Positions 1-44,900 of a stretch of DNA of 64,000 nucleotides are shown here, one piece after another. Each line of letters starts with the position of its first letter. Positions within the stretch are counted from its first letter, which is position 1. A model generated the notes under the pieces. That model did no database searches, was not told the DNA's origin, and saw only the letters and a program-made list of their open reading frames with translations. The DNA is from Albula goreensis (Eukaryota; Chordata; Actinopteri; Albuliformes; Albulidae), in assembly GCA_022829145.1 (NCBI GenBank), contig CM040742.1, forward strand, positions 47,390,182-47,454,181. The letters are read 5' to 3'. A program made the position numbers and the translations under genes.

Positions 1-934
1 TAATCGAGAATACGGATTTTCTGAATGATAGAGTCTATGCAACGATACTAATCTCTGTTCCTTTTCACACCGAAAACCCTTGAACAAGAGAATTACCTTC
101 AGTTCGCCTCTTTCTGTTCTCCCACTTAGGCACGCATTAGCTCGGGCTACATGCTTGGTAGACATATGATTTTAGGCACCTAAAAATGTCAAGTACACGC
201 ACGTTTTCTGTAGTATCCGTGCAGTTGATTTCTTCACGGATATTTACTCGATATTGTGTTCAAAACTTCACACAAAAAACCATATTCGCTGTTCTGAATA
301 CATTTCTATCCGTCTCAGCGTAAACTTGATAACATCCCACCAAAAACGAAGAAAAAAAATCCTTCCACAGTGACCAAGGAAACAAACTTCCAGAGGTTTT
401 CAGTGCATAGTCTCAGCAATCCATTTCAGTCGCTGTTCCTTCCAAAATAGTTAAGATGAATCCGTATTCCTTCGCTATTGCAAAATAGCAGAGTCGTTAA
501 ACGATGCGAGGCTTTGCGGAGCGTAATCGAATACCGGCACGTCTCCGTCCAGTCACCTCAATGCGCGGAGGCCGTGGAGCATTACAGAGTCCCATTGTAT
601 GCTCCACTACCTCAAACATGAAAAAACGGCGAGAAGAGGCGTTCATTTGCAGACTCTAGTGGATTCTGAAGGACACTACACCACGATAGCGTACACTGTG
701 GGAATAGGCAAGGCGGATGGAGGGTGTGGGCAAGCACAACACGACTCAAGTGTGCTCTTGTGAAACTGACGTCGCACTGAAGGCAAGAAGTACACGACCG
801 ACTTTGTTAAAGGTCTATCAGGAATAGGGTAGAAACGAATAGCTCCAGCGATGACGAAATACGGAGTCGGGAAACTGTTAATGGATATAGCACATTTGCA
901 AGACCTAATACAGAGAGGAACAGGAGCAGAGAAC

Positions 935-965
<31 letters not shown>

Positions 966-1537
966 CCGTTGAGACCGAACAAAAATCGACCTCGGCAATG
1001 ATACAAAATGCATAATAACTTCAGACCAAGATAACCGCCAAGCGCTTCAATACAAAGGGATTTAGAAACATGTTGGGGTTCCTTTAATCTTAGATGAGAT
1101 AACCTTTAATTTCCCTTCACAATGCCCCAGTAATGTCCAAAATCCTGGCCACTGGGAGGGGTTAATTTAAGGTCGTAAGGTTCTTTGCATGTATCAGGTG
1201 AGTGAAACACAGGGACTTGAAAGTAAAAAGTCTCACAGGAAGGACGGTTAAGCGCACGAACTCAAGCTCTCACTGTCTGCTGTTGGGAAAGTGAATCTCG
1301 CAGCCACGGCGTCGCCAGAATGCGCACGCATGACTTACAGTTCTGGTCTGTGGGTTCCCCCCGCGGCTTACTCATGTCTAACTGGTGCATCGTGCAGTCT
1401 AAATGTCAGGTGAGCAAACCCCGCTTAGGAGGACTCAGGAGCGCGGCGTAAGGGAGCCTCGAGACTGAGCGCCAGGAGGAGCGAGATTGTCTCACAAAGA
1501 AACAATGCAGAACGTAGAGGGATTATGACGTAACTGT
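1..1537. other. Left flank, no gene recognised
   Basis: No open frame resembles a known protein, and the longest frames are under 90 codons. It contains a poly(A) of about 27 at 939-965. A G/C- and CpG-richer patch at about 1,250-1,500 might be a first exon or promoter of a gene to the left, but nothing confirms this. Confidence 0.4.
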
Positions 1538-2107
1538 TTTATTTTAGATTTCATTCTTCTTGGGGAAAAAAAAACAAGGGAAAAATAAAAGTAATACTCC
1601 AGTTTTTTTGTCATTCACTAGCAATATAAAAATCGGAAAATACAAAAATAAGGGTTTTTTTTTCTGGATAGTGTTATTTATAAACTTGGATACAATTTTT
1701 ATTTACAGAATACATAGTTAACATGCAATTTCATGAAAGCAATTCATTTCTGATACATAAAGATTAAAAAGCAGTATTAGTTAATTTATTCATGTCTGTC
1801 CTGAAATTCATCTTTGATTTACAGGAAAAATTAAAATAGATTTTAGTTAGTGCATCTTACGTTATATTTTAAATACTGTTTTGATTAAAATCTACCCAAA
1901 TACATCACAAATTTGCAATTCATACCAGGTTTTTATACATACCATATAAAAACCTCATAATATATCTCAGAAAAAGAGACTAATTCAGGTTCACACGCAC
2001 GCACACACACACACACTTTTTCCTTTTTCCCTGAGTTAATTAAGAATAGGGACTTTCTCCTCTGTCTGCAGTCCAAAAGTCAAAGGTCACCTGTCCACGA
2101 AGTAGCT
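1538..2107 (-). other. polq: polq 3' UTR with candidate poly(A) signals
   Basis: Below the stop the sequence turns AT-rich without coding potential. On the minus strand AATAAA occurs at 1,785-1,790, 1,698-1,703 and 1,538-1,543. Any could be the cleavage signal; which is used cannot be told from sequence. Confidence 0.45.
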
Positions 2108-35096
<32,989 letters not shown>

Positions 35097-37152
35097 TCTT
35101 CACTTAGCTTGTTGTACCACATAAACCGAAAAATCTTGTCTTAAAGCTTGGCAGCTACTGGCCAAGAAAACATTAGTTTGAGCAACTTTCCGAAAACTAA
35201 AAGACACCTATCCATACTTCTACAGCCAGCTAGTTGGTAACTAGCATTCATAAATATTTATGCAAGTTTAAAAATCAAATTCATTACTAAGCTTGTATAT
35301 CGTTATCTGACTGTCTGATAAGATAAACGTTCAGTTTAGGAAACAATTTCATTGACTGCCAGCATTAGCTCGAAAGCTAAGATTATCTGACTGATCGGCT
35401 ACAGTTACCTAGCTGCTACAATTTCTGCTGAAGCTTAATAAAAGCCAGCACGAATTAATACATAAAATAGTGAGCAATTTCATAAAACGAATAGCTAGCT
35501 TGTACGGTAGACAGCTGGATAGTTAGCTAGCTAGGTAGTACTACACGATTACGGTATACCATGATTACTAGTTAAGTAGCTGGCTAATTAGATAGCTAAG
35601 CTGATGTAGCTGAGTCAGTTCGAGAGCTGGCAACACAAGCACACAAAACATTGCTGCCAGTAAGACATACATTGTTTTTAAATATTTAACAATCTTCTGT
35701 GAAACATTTTGGCTTTCCGACAACCGACTAAAAACAAACAAACAAATAAATACAAAACAGACGCCACAAACTGAGAAACAAACAGAAGGAAAAAATAAAA
35801 CACAACTTTGAAAAAACCGCCCGGGCCTTCATTAAAAACATTCCGACCGGGTACACGTCTGTAATACAACAGTTCCACATCTCTTTTTTCTATTGGCTGT
35901 TTACGGTCTGTGGGCTGTCTGATGGGAGAGGAATATTCCAGGAGGCGTGATAATACAGTAGCGATGTCATGCAATGCGCTCGGGAAAGAACGAGTGCAAC
36001 AGAAGATAGGGATGAAACATTGTCTATAGTGAAAGGCAACGCTACAGTGATATTTAGCTAGCCAGCTAACTTAACGCTGTCAGGGAGATGCAAATGTGTC
36101 TGTATTTTTAAATTGTTGCTATGTTGATAGCTATATACGACGAAATTATTTTTATGCGTGGGTGGACTGAAGGACATGATGTTTGATGTTTTAAAGAGAT
36201 AGTCAGTAGTTTAAAGGTGAGTAAATGTCACTTCGTTTATTTTGCAGGTGGAGTGTTGGAACAATGATGTAAAGCGAGGTGCTTGCCAGTTTGCTGGATG
36301 TACTACGACTTAAAAATGCTATAGATTACTTAACTTAACATTTTTTTTCAGATGGAGTAATATCACTATGTGAAGAATTAAGTGGGTAGCTTTGCTGGCT
36401 GTGTTAGCGGGCTAGCTACTTTATCATGTTGGCATAGATAACATTACATCATCGGGAAACCCCAAATGCGCATTCTCTGTTTTTATTCTCATAATACTCT
36501 TAGAGTATAAAGCTTGATGAATTCTGAAGCTAAAACTTCATCTGAGTGCTGTGGTCAGTTTATTGGGGGTGCCGCTAGCTAATTACACTTAATGCAGTGA
36601 TTTTGACGTCTCCATTAGAGTGCGTTTATTCTGCAGTAGGGCGTAGCGTCTCTTTCTATAGAAAGAAAAAAAGTTCATGAAATTTCCCTTTTTTCAACTC
36701 GCAACGTTGTTGTTTGTGTTGTTGAATGCGTGGAAACGTCGGGGAAACGATTGATTGCCATGGTTCAGGCAATTGCCTTAGCTCATAGTAGCTCACCAAG
36801 GACCAACAGTAATTTACGACAACACTATTTCCTATTTTTAGACTATCTCTTAAACTCTGTCAGGCTACTTGTAACTGTAACACACGGATAGATTCAATTA
36901 AAATTGCTGCGTGCTTCTGCGGTTTCTACTATTAAGTAATTTTGTATTCAGTCCATTGCCTAAAGTGAATCAATAAACACATTATGAAAATTTGCAAGTG
37001 ATGATTATGTCCTCGTCCTCTTTATTATTAGATGTATAAAAGTAAGCTACTTGTCCGAGAAATATATTGAATCTTGGCTGCGCTCAGCGCATCTCAGCGT
37101 GTTTTTGTTTCCTTTTCTGTTATCTCTCTCCAGACTTTTTTGAGGAGAGAAC
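35097..37152. promoter_or_regulatory. Head-to-head polq/usp35 intergenic region
   Basis: About 2.06 kb separates the polq ATG (minus) from the usp35 ATG (plus), so both promoters should be here. An inverted CCAAT lies at 35,892-35,896. A strong donor AAAG/GTGAGT at 36,216/36,217 and an acceptor ..ctctctccag at 37,132-37,133 suggest a non-coding first exon of usp35 ending at 36,216. No TATA box was placed with confidence. Confidence 0.5.
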
Positions 37153-37837
37153 ATGGACAAGATCCTGGAAGCCGTGATGATGTCACCTCATTCCAAGGTA
37201 GTGAAGCAGGGGATGGTAAGGCGGGTGGTGGAGTCGGCCCCGCAGCCCCTGGACCGCTCGCAGTGCCGGGCCATGTTCCACGTGTCCACCCGGCTCTTCC
37301 TGCTCGGGGATTCGCAGTTCAAGCGGGACGCCGGGCGCGAGGTCCTGGAGGCCTTTGCTCGGCACCACCAGTTGGAGTTCGAGGAGTTCTTCAACGTGCG
37401 CTTCATTCTGGGCCTCATGCGCGACGGCTACCCGCCGCTGGGGCGGCGCAGCCCTCAAATCTTCCTCTACCTCCAGACGGGACTGCGCTTCGTGGCTGAC
37501 ACACCTTCCGCGCCGGACCTCTTCCACCTGCTGCAGATCGAGGTCTTGCGCATTGTCTGCGAGCGGCCGGGACCGGAGCTGTGCGAGCAGCTCGCCGGGC
37601 TGCTGAGCCGCTGCCCCCGCTGCGTGCCCAGCGGGAACCTCCAGACCGTTTTCTGTCAGCAGCTCATCCAGACCATCCGCCTTTTCCAGTGCAACAGCCA
37701 GTTGGATGACGACATCGTAACGTTCCTGGAGCGCGTCACAAAGACCAGCGGCATGCTGCAGACGGTGTGGAGAACCAACGTGGCCACCATCCTTCCCTCT
37801 CTCAAGGAGCTCTTCATAGTCATCTCCACTCCCGGAG
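37153..37837 (+). CDS. usp35: usp35 exon 1 (coding), N-terminal helical region
   Basis: Encodes MDKILEAVMMSPHSKVV, QLEFEEFFNVRFILGLM, LLQIEVLRIVCERPGPEL and SLKELFIVISTPG. Strongly GC-rich compared with its flanks. Donor GGAG/GTCTGT is weak, but the next exon continues in phase 1 with ALASVVQ as in USP35. A 5' UTR part of this exon runs from 37,134. Confidence 0.94.
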
Positions 37838-40800
37838 GTCTGTGGGACACAGCTAGGCAAAGCCACCCGCCTCACTTCCCACAGTATTAAGTATTATGCT
37901 GGTCTTAACGCAAATGTTGCATTTGATGGGATATAAGGCTGGGAGGGAAAGCGTCACGCCGGGCGGTGCTTCTGTCAGTGTTGCAACAGATGCGTAAAGA
38001 TTCGAAGGAGTGATTTGTCTCGCTATTCTTTGTATCTCCAGAAGGGGGTAACGTACCATCCAACGCCCTGGCAAGTGTGGTACAGTACGTTCCGCTGGAG
38101 TTGATGGAAGGAGCTGTGCGCAACCTCACCAACGACAAGAACATCTCTGACGCGCAAATGCTGACAGCTATCTGTAGGTAGGGAAGGTTCAAGAGCCTGA
38201 CTGCGCTGCTAAGATTAGCTCAGCTCGGTCTTGGTCTCGGTAATGGTGTCTGGGCTGATTGAAATGGTAGCATACATCTCAGAATGGTACCGCATGAAGC
38301 ACATTTTCCCTTAACATGATACAAATGACAGCCACAGCGTTGGCTGGTGAACACTGTGATATAAGTTATTGCAGCTTTAGACAGGCATTGATGGAGTACC
38401 CTCTGAGTCAGCTCCAGTGTGACTTGTGAGATGTCCACCTATGATAGAAAGCCAATAAGAGGAACAGGAAGCTGTCTGAACTGCTCCACTGCAGCATCAG
38501 TTGGTTAATGTATCTAAGATATGCTTTATTGTTTAGTAGGTTCTCAGTGGATTTAGGTTGAATTTTTGAGATGATGATGATGATGATGATGATGATGGTT
38601 TTACTGAATCCTCATGAACAGTAATTCATATTAACTAGCTTTTTCTTTGTAAATGGAACACATTATTTCAACAAATATTACTTTCATTTCATTTACAAAT
38701 TTAAAGGTGTTTAATAAAGAAAAACATAGTTGGCACAAACTAAGGAAATCATAGCTTTTACAAATGAGTATATAATTACAGCGATGTTCAAGATTAACAG
38801 ACCTTGAACCGTGCCATGACATAGGTGTTATTTGGTCACATGGTCATGCTTCCCTAAACCAAATGTCTGCAGTAACATTTTTTTATCCCATCAGAATTTT
38901 AGCTAGCAAAATTTTTACTAGTTTCTTCTCAGAAATACATTATAGAAAATACAAAGTGTCAAAGGTCTTTATTGTCTCAGTTCTTACACAGTCTTTTTTA
39001 AAATACTCAGTCACCTCAGGCTGCCCTGTGTCACTCTCCTTATTTAAGCCATGGGTGTTTATTGAGAGATTTTGTGTTGTTGTTTTAGGATGATAGACTG
39101 GCTGTCATGGCCGTTCACCAAGAACACGGACAAGTGGGTGATCGCACTGATGAAGGGAGTGGCTGTGGTGAAGAAGTGCGTGATCCTGATCGAAGTGACT
39201 CTCGCTAAGATAGAAGAGGTGAGAGCGCTGCTGCGTATCGACATGCAGCCATGATGGGCTTCTAAAGGATACTTCACATCCAACAAGTCTACAGCTGATA
39301 AGATGGTTTTAGATCGTTTTCAGAAGAAATTTTGTTTGGCGTGAACCGCAGAGTTTTGGAACACCTGCAGTGTTCTCCAACATTCAGCATATCAGAGTTT
39401 ACAGATGAGACAAATCCTCTCAAACAGCTTTCAGATTGTTGTTATTGAAATATTAATTTAATTTATTTTTAATGAACTGTCATTTTGACGTTGACTGTGT
39501 TCTCATCTGTGTTCTTATGTTTTACTCATTAAAATTTAAATGTCTTTTTTTCGAGAAATCTCACCAGGCTTGTTGTAGTTGCCCTTGTAGTTTTGGTGAG
39601 ACTAACAGTGGGGTCAGGTGCCATCTGAGAAAAGACTGCTTTTGAGATTTCATCGGCATTTCTTTGTGATTTCCTCACCAGGTTTTTGCAAAGCTGTTCT
39701 ACCCGATCGTGCGCGAGGGGGCCTTCTCCGTGCTGTCCTACCTGCTGCTCAGCTTCCAGCAGTCTCCCGAAGCATTCCACCTGGTAAGAGCAGTGCATTG
39801 TGGGATGGCTACAACGCAGTCACCAGTGTTCAGATGTATGGTAAATCATACAGCAATTACACACAGCGCTCTGTAATTGCGTATCTGATAATTGCACATG
39901 CTGCTTTATTGTGCACTGTGCAGCTGGTCCCCCTCTCAGTTCTGTGCTGCTCATTGTTGCTTACTCCTGCATGCCGTCCCTCTGGGTAAGTGGAGAAAGT
40001 CACAAGAATCTCCAACATCACAAGCATCATTAGAAGTTATCTGTATTGTGGTGGTAAATCTGTATTTTTATTATTTAGAAGAGAGTAGTATTTTGCTCTC
40101 CTTTTGTATTTTTACTGAGACAGTTGGGCATTAGAGAGTAGGATAGATAAGAGAGAGCATGGAACAGAATTTGCAGGGGAAAAGAAGAGCGAGGCTTGAA
40201 CCTGTGACCTCTGGGGTAAACATGTACGCGTCTGACAAGGAGAGTTAAAGCTAAGCCTCGACTTAAAAAACACAAATTAAAACATATTTTTTTCACTTGA
40301 GCTGAACTACTTTTTTCGACTCCACCATGCAAATTTCAAACTTTCTCAAACAGATGAGGGAGGAGAGAGCCATACACTCGTGACTCCTAGAATTCACTCA
40401 AGGACTAGCCCTCGCTTATCGGCAATGCCGTCAGTGGATTGAAAAATTGACAAATGATCAGTTCCTGCAGGTGCCTGCTTGGCCAGCAGGGGTCGCTAGC
40501 GAGTGATGAAACTAACAGTCTCCATCTGCTGAACTCCAGTTTTTAGCTGCGACCAGGTCGCTCTGTTGGTCGGTTGGTTATTGGTCCACAAAAATTTCCC
40601 CACCCTTTGGTGGCCACAGTTTTTGCCCTAGGAGGCTGAAATTTGGCATGGAGGACGTGTGTGTGTGTGTGTGTGTGTGAAGGTGTGTGTATCTGTTCAT
40701 GCTGACTGGCTAAAGGGGGGTGTGGCAGTGGGAGGGGCCGGGTCACAGCTATTGTGAATTCGCGCTTGCTGCTTGGTGAGGCTGAGCCAATTGCCAGCAG

Positions 40801-41880
40801 GGGACGCTAGCAAGTGATCCAACTAACCGTCTCCCGTCAGCCTAGCTCCAGTTTTTCCTTGGTGAGGCTGAGCCAATCGTTGCCTTGCTGGAGGACCGCT
40901 GGCCATAGCCTTGAATGGGACGGCTGGGACTCAAACACCCAGGTTCTGGACCCACACTGGCTCTGAAAACAGGCTCTTTTACTCTGTGAGCCACACTACG
41001 GCCCTAAATCTTTTCACACATTTTCTTTATAAAACAAAACACACAGCACTGCCCCACAGCACAGCACACAGTCCCCCCCTTCCCACACACACACCCACGC
41101 CCCCACACAGGCTTCAGCCTTCGGCTAACACATCAGTTCTAATTAGGCAGAAGAGAAGTTGTCTGTATTGTGAAACAGGCCCTGCATGCAAAATAATAAA
41201 GCAGAAATTAAATTTTTAAAATTAGAAAACTGTTGCGAATGCTCTGAAGCAGTCTTGTTTTTCATAACATACACCTCAATAAGATCCCAGATATGTGATA
41301 TACCATATGACTTGTGCTAGATAGGGTCTAATAAATGAATGAATTCATAAAGATATGGTAATGAAGACTACAAGCTTGGTTTTGTTGGTCCAAACTCATG
41401 CTGCATCAATCAAAATGGAGTGTATTACCTTGAGAATTCACGCTGTGTTCATTTCAAAAGTTGGCATCAATTTCACAAAAGTAGAATGTGACAGTTCCAT
41501 GGTTACAATGCTTACATTCCAAACTTCTATTAAATGAGATCTGCTCTAACACAGATACCACACAAACCTGGGTTTTAAAATAAAGGATGGGCCCGGTCAG
41601 TCAACATAATATGTTTATTGTTTATCATTGCACCATGAATTTGGACAGTTGGGTGCATATCCTCTTGTGACTCTCCTCAAGGCCGAAGGATCACAGACAC
41701 TTCCCTCACCTTGCCCAAGCAGGGAAGATGAATAGATGTGCAGTAAGTGTAATGATGCTTGAAGCACCCCAGGGTTGGATAACGGGGTCTGGCCAAAGGC
41801 AGCCAGCAGTCAGCGCAAGGGGGCCAGGAGAAAGCGTGGCACCCTTGCTTTGTCTCCTTGAGGCCCGTTTGTCCATGTTT

Positions 41881-41912
<32 letters not shown>

Positions 41913-44900
41913 ATCTTTATTAAACCAGAAAGGTCAATTTAGAGTTCAGTTCTGTTTTGCAGTGCTGACCTGGGGAATCAAAGTGGGTGGGCACTGCAGG
42001 AGATTCTGCTGCCAATCTCAAATAGGGATCAATTAGATCGCCAATTGTGCTGGAGTTTAACCAGGTTAGCACCCCTACCCTGTTCTGACACCTTCCTTGG
42101 CATTTTTAATTTCTACACCATGAGTCAGGATTTCAGCTGAATTTCTCATCTGAAGGAAGGCACCTTCTGAAGCACAGTATCCCCATCACTGTGCTGGGGA
42201 CCTGGATTCTCTGTGTGGTCCAGAGGGAAGACTGCAGCTTATTCGCATGTAGTATAGAAATCTGATTTCGCTGATCGCTGGTTTCCCCCACAGCTCCTGT
42301 GCCAGATCCCCCCTCTGGTATCCTGCCTCTCAGCGGAGGGGACGGACTCGGCCCGGCAGTGTCTGCAGCAGCTGGTGGAGCTCGTCCACTGCCTCCTGGT
42401 CCGCTTCACGGGCTTCCCGGACCTGTACCAGCCCGTCCTAGAGGCCATCAAGGTCAGACCCGACCGTCCATACGGACAGCACCAACATACTGCCATGTTT
42501 AACCCAGTTACACTGCCCTCTGCTGGCGAGAAGCAGATGGGCTCCCCCTCTGAGCTGGGCTCAACTCAAGGTTTCCTCCTTTTAGTCAGAGAGATTTTCC
42601 TTTCTTGCCACTTTTGCCTTTGAGGGGGTTTCATTTCCAGGGTGTGTGGAAGGCTGCTCTGTGCTCAGTCAAACGCTCTTAGTGCCTTTAAGGGAATATG
42701 CTATGCAAGCAGAACAAACTCTGCACTAAAAAACACACTTATTTAGTACTTTCAGTTGTTTTGGAGGTACGCAAACTCATTTGTCCTTTGGATTCTGTTC
42801 TTCTCATTCTTAAAATAGCATCTGCCCTTGAAAAGACGAATGTCCATTTTGATTGAATCGCAAAATGCCCTTACAAAGACGAAGATCATATGTTTGGGTC
42901 TCAGCCAAAGTCTTTTTTTTTTAAATGCACTATACTGATAAACTTGAATTGAACTGACATTATGAGAGAGCTCATGCTGTATGTACTGTGCAGCATATAA
43001 GAAAGCATTGTGAGAAATACGTATTTTAACGTAGTGATAAGTGTGGGATACTCCAGAGTCTGTCTGCAGCCTCTGGGCTGAATGGCTTGCTCTCATCATT
43101 TTGTACTCTCATGTTCTTAAGTGAGACTGTAAGGGAAATGAGTGCTGTGTGCTCTCTAGAAATGTTATGAATATCTGAGCATAAGACCGCATAATGCAGG
43201 GGCACCAGACAGCACTGGAAGACTACAATGTCTGCGGGTTTAACTCTCGTCTAGGAGGGCCACAGTGTCTGCAATTACGTCTGAGAAATAATGTATGTGG
43301 AATCACTAGCCAACCAATAAGTGACCTAAATTACATGAGCATAGATTCTATGGTAATGTATTGCTGTACATTTGTTTATGTGATACTTTTTTTAAATTGT
43401 ATTTATATGTAGAGTTTACAGTGTGAATCACTGTGATTCAGATGAGGCTACATAGACATACTGAAGTAAAAATGACATTGAAAGCCAGCAGGCACTGCGG
43501 CCTTCCAGGGCTTGGGTCTTACACCTCTATGCTAAGTGGTCTGTACGTGCATATTTGCTAATGTATTTCTGCACAGTTTTTCTCTGATACTTAGGCATTT
43601 GTGTATGTACTGTTTACAGTGTGACTCAGATTGAGTTATGTGGCACATACTTAAATAAACAACACAATTTTGAATCCTGAGGGTGATGGCTCGCCCGTCT
43701 CTCTGCAGGACTTCCCGGGCCCGAGCGAGGAGCGGGTGAAGCAGGTTCTGAGCCAGGGCGCGTGGACCCCCCAGCGGGCCGACCAGGTGTCCCTCTGCCA
43801 CAGGCTCGCCCCCAAATCGGAGACGGGGAAAACGGGGCTGGTGAACCTCGGGAACACCTGCTACATGAACAGCATCATACAGGCCCTGTTCATGGCCACT
43901 GAGTAAGCCCAGTGCAGACAGCCGCCGTGTGAAACCACCCGATGCACTGCCCTTCCTTAAATGTTACTGTCACAGATATACATGGAGTACATGCACTCCC
44001 AGAAAGGCCCATTAGATCCAGGATTCATTTTTTAGCATATGCGTCTTCTCAATGTGCAGCCACATTTTTGTGATATATAATTAAAGTAAGTAAAATTTCA
44101 GCCATCTTTCTGGCACTATCACTCCGAACTGCACTGCTTTCACCGGGCTTACAGCAGAGAGGTATAAACCTGGCACTATCATTCTGAACTGCACTGCTTT
44201 CACCAGGCTTACAGCAGAGAGGTACAAACCTGGCACTATCACTCTGAACTGCACTGCTTTCACCAGGCTTACAGCAGAGTGGTATAAACCTGGCACTATC
44301 ACTCTGAACTGCACTGCTTTCACCAGGCTTACAGCAGAGTGGTATAAACCTGGCACTATCACTCTGAACTGCACTGCTTTCACCAGGCTTACAGCAGAGT
44401 GGTATAAACCTGGCACTATCACTCTGAACTGCACTGCTTTCACCAGGCTTATAGCAGAGAGGTATAAACAGTTACAGAACCACTGGAGCTCCTGAGGTCA
44501 GCCAGAGAACATTAGATAGCATGAGCTTCAGATAGTTTTTCTTCCTGCTGGCATACCCAGTGTGGGGGAAAGTGTGAGGAAAGACGAAACGTCGACACTT
44601 ACCCATCAGTCAACATTCTAACCAGGCCGCCTTGATTGACGGATCAACCCCCCGGTTACCGTCAGAGTTCTTCCAATCCAGCCAGGGGGTTGCTAGGCTA
44701 CCGATTCCTGCTACTAGCTGGTAATTAGACGGCGGTGCTGGGAGTCAGAAGTGGCGCGCAGACGGGTTCTCAGAATGAGAGACGGAGAGTTCTCTCTGTT
44801 ACGCTCCCACTAATGACCTTCCCCAGGATGGGCAAACACGCACCCCGCGTGTCCTCCTTACCGCACCGTCGATAAAGTGATGAAGCACGCAGTAATTACG

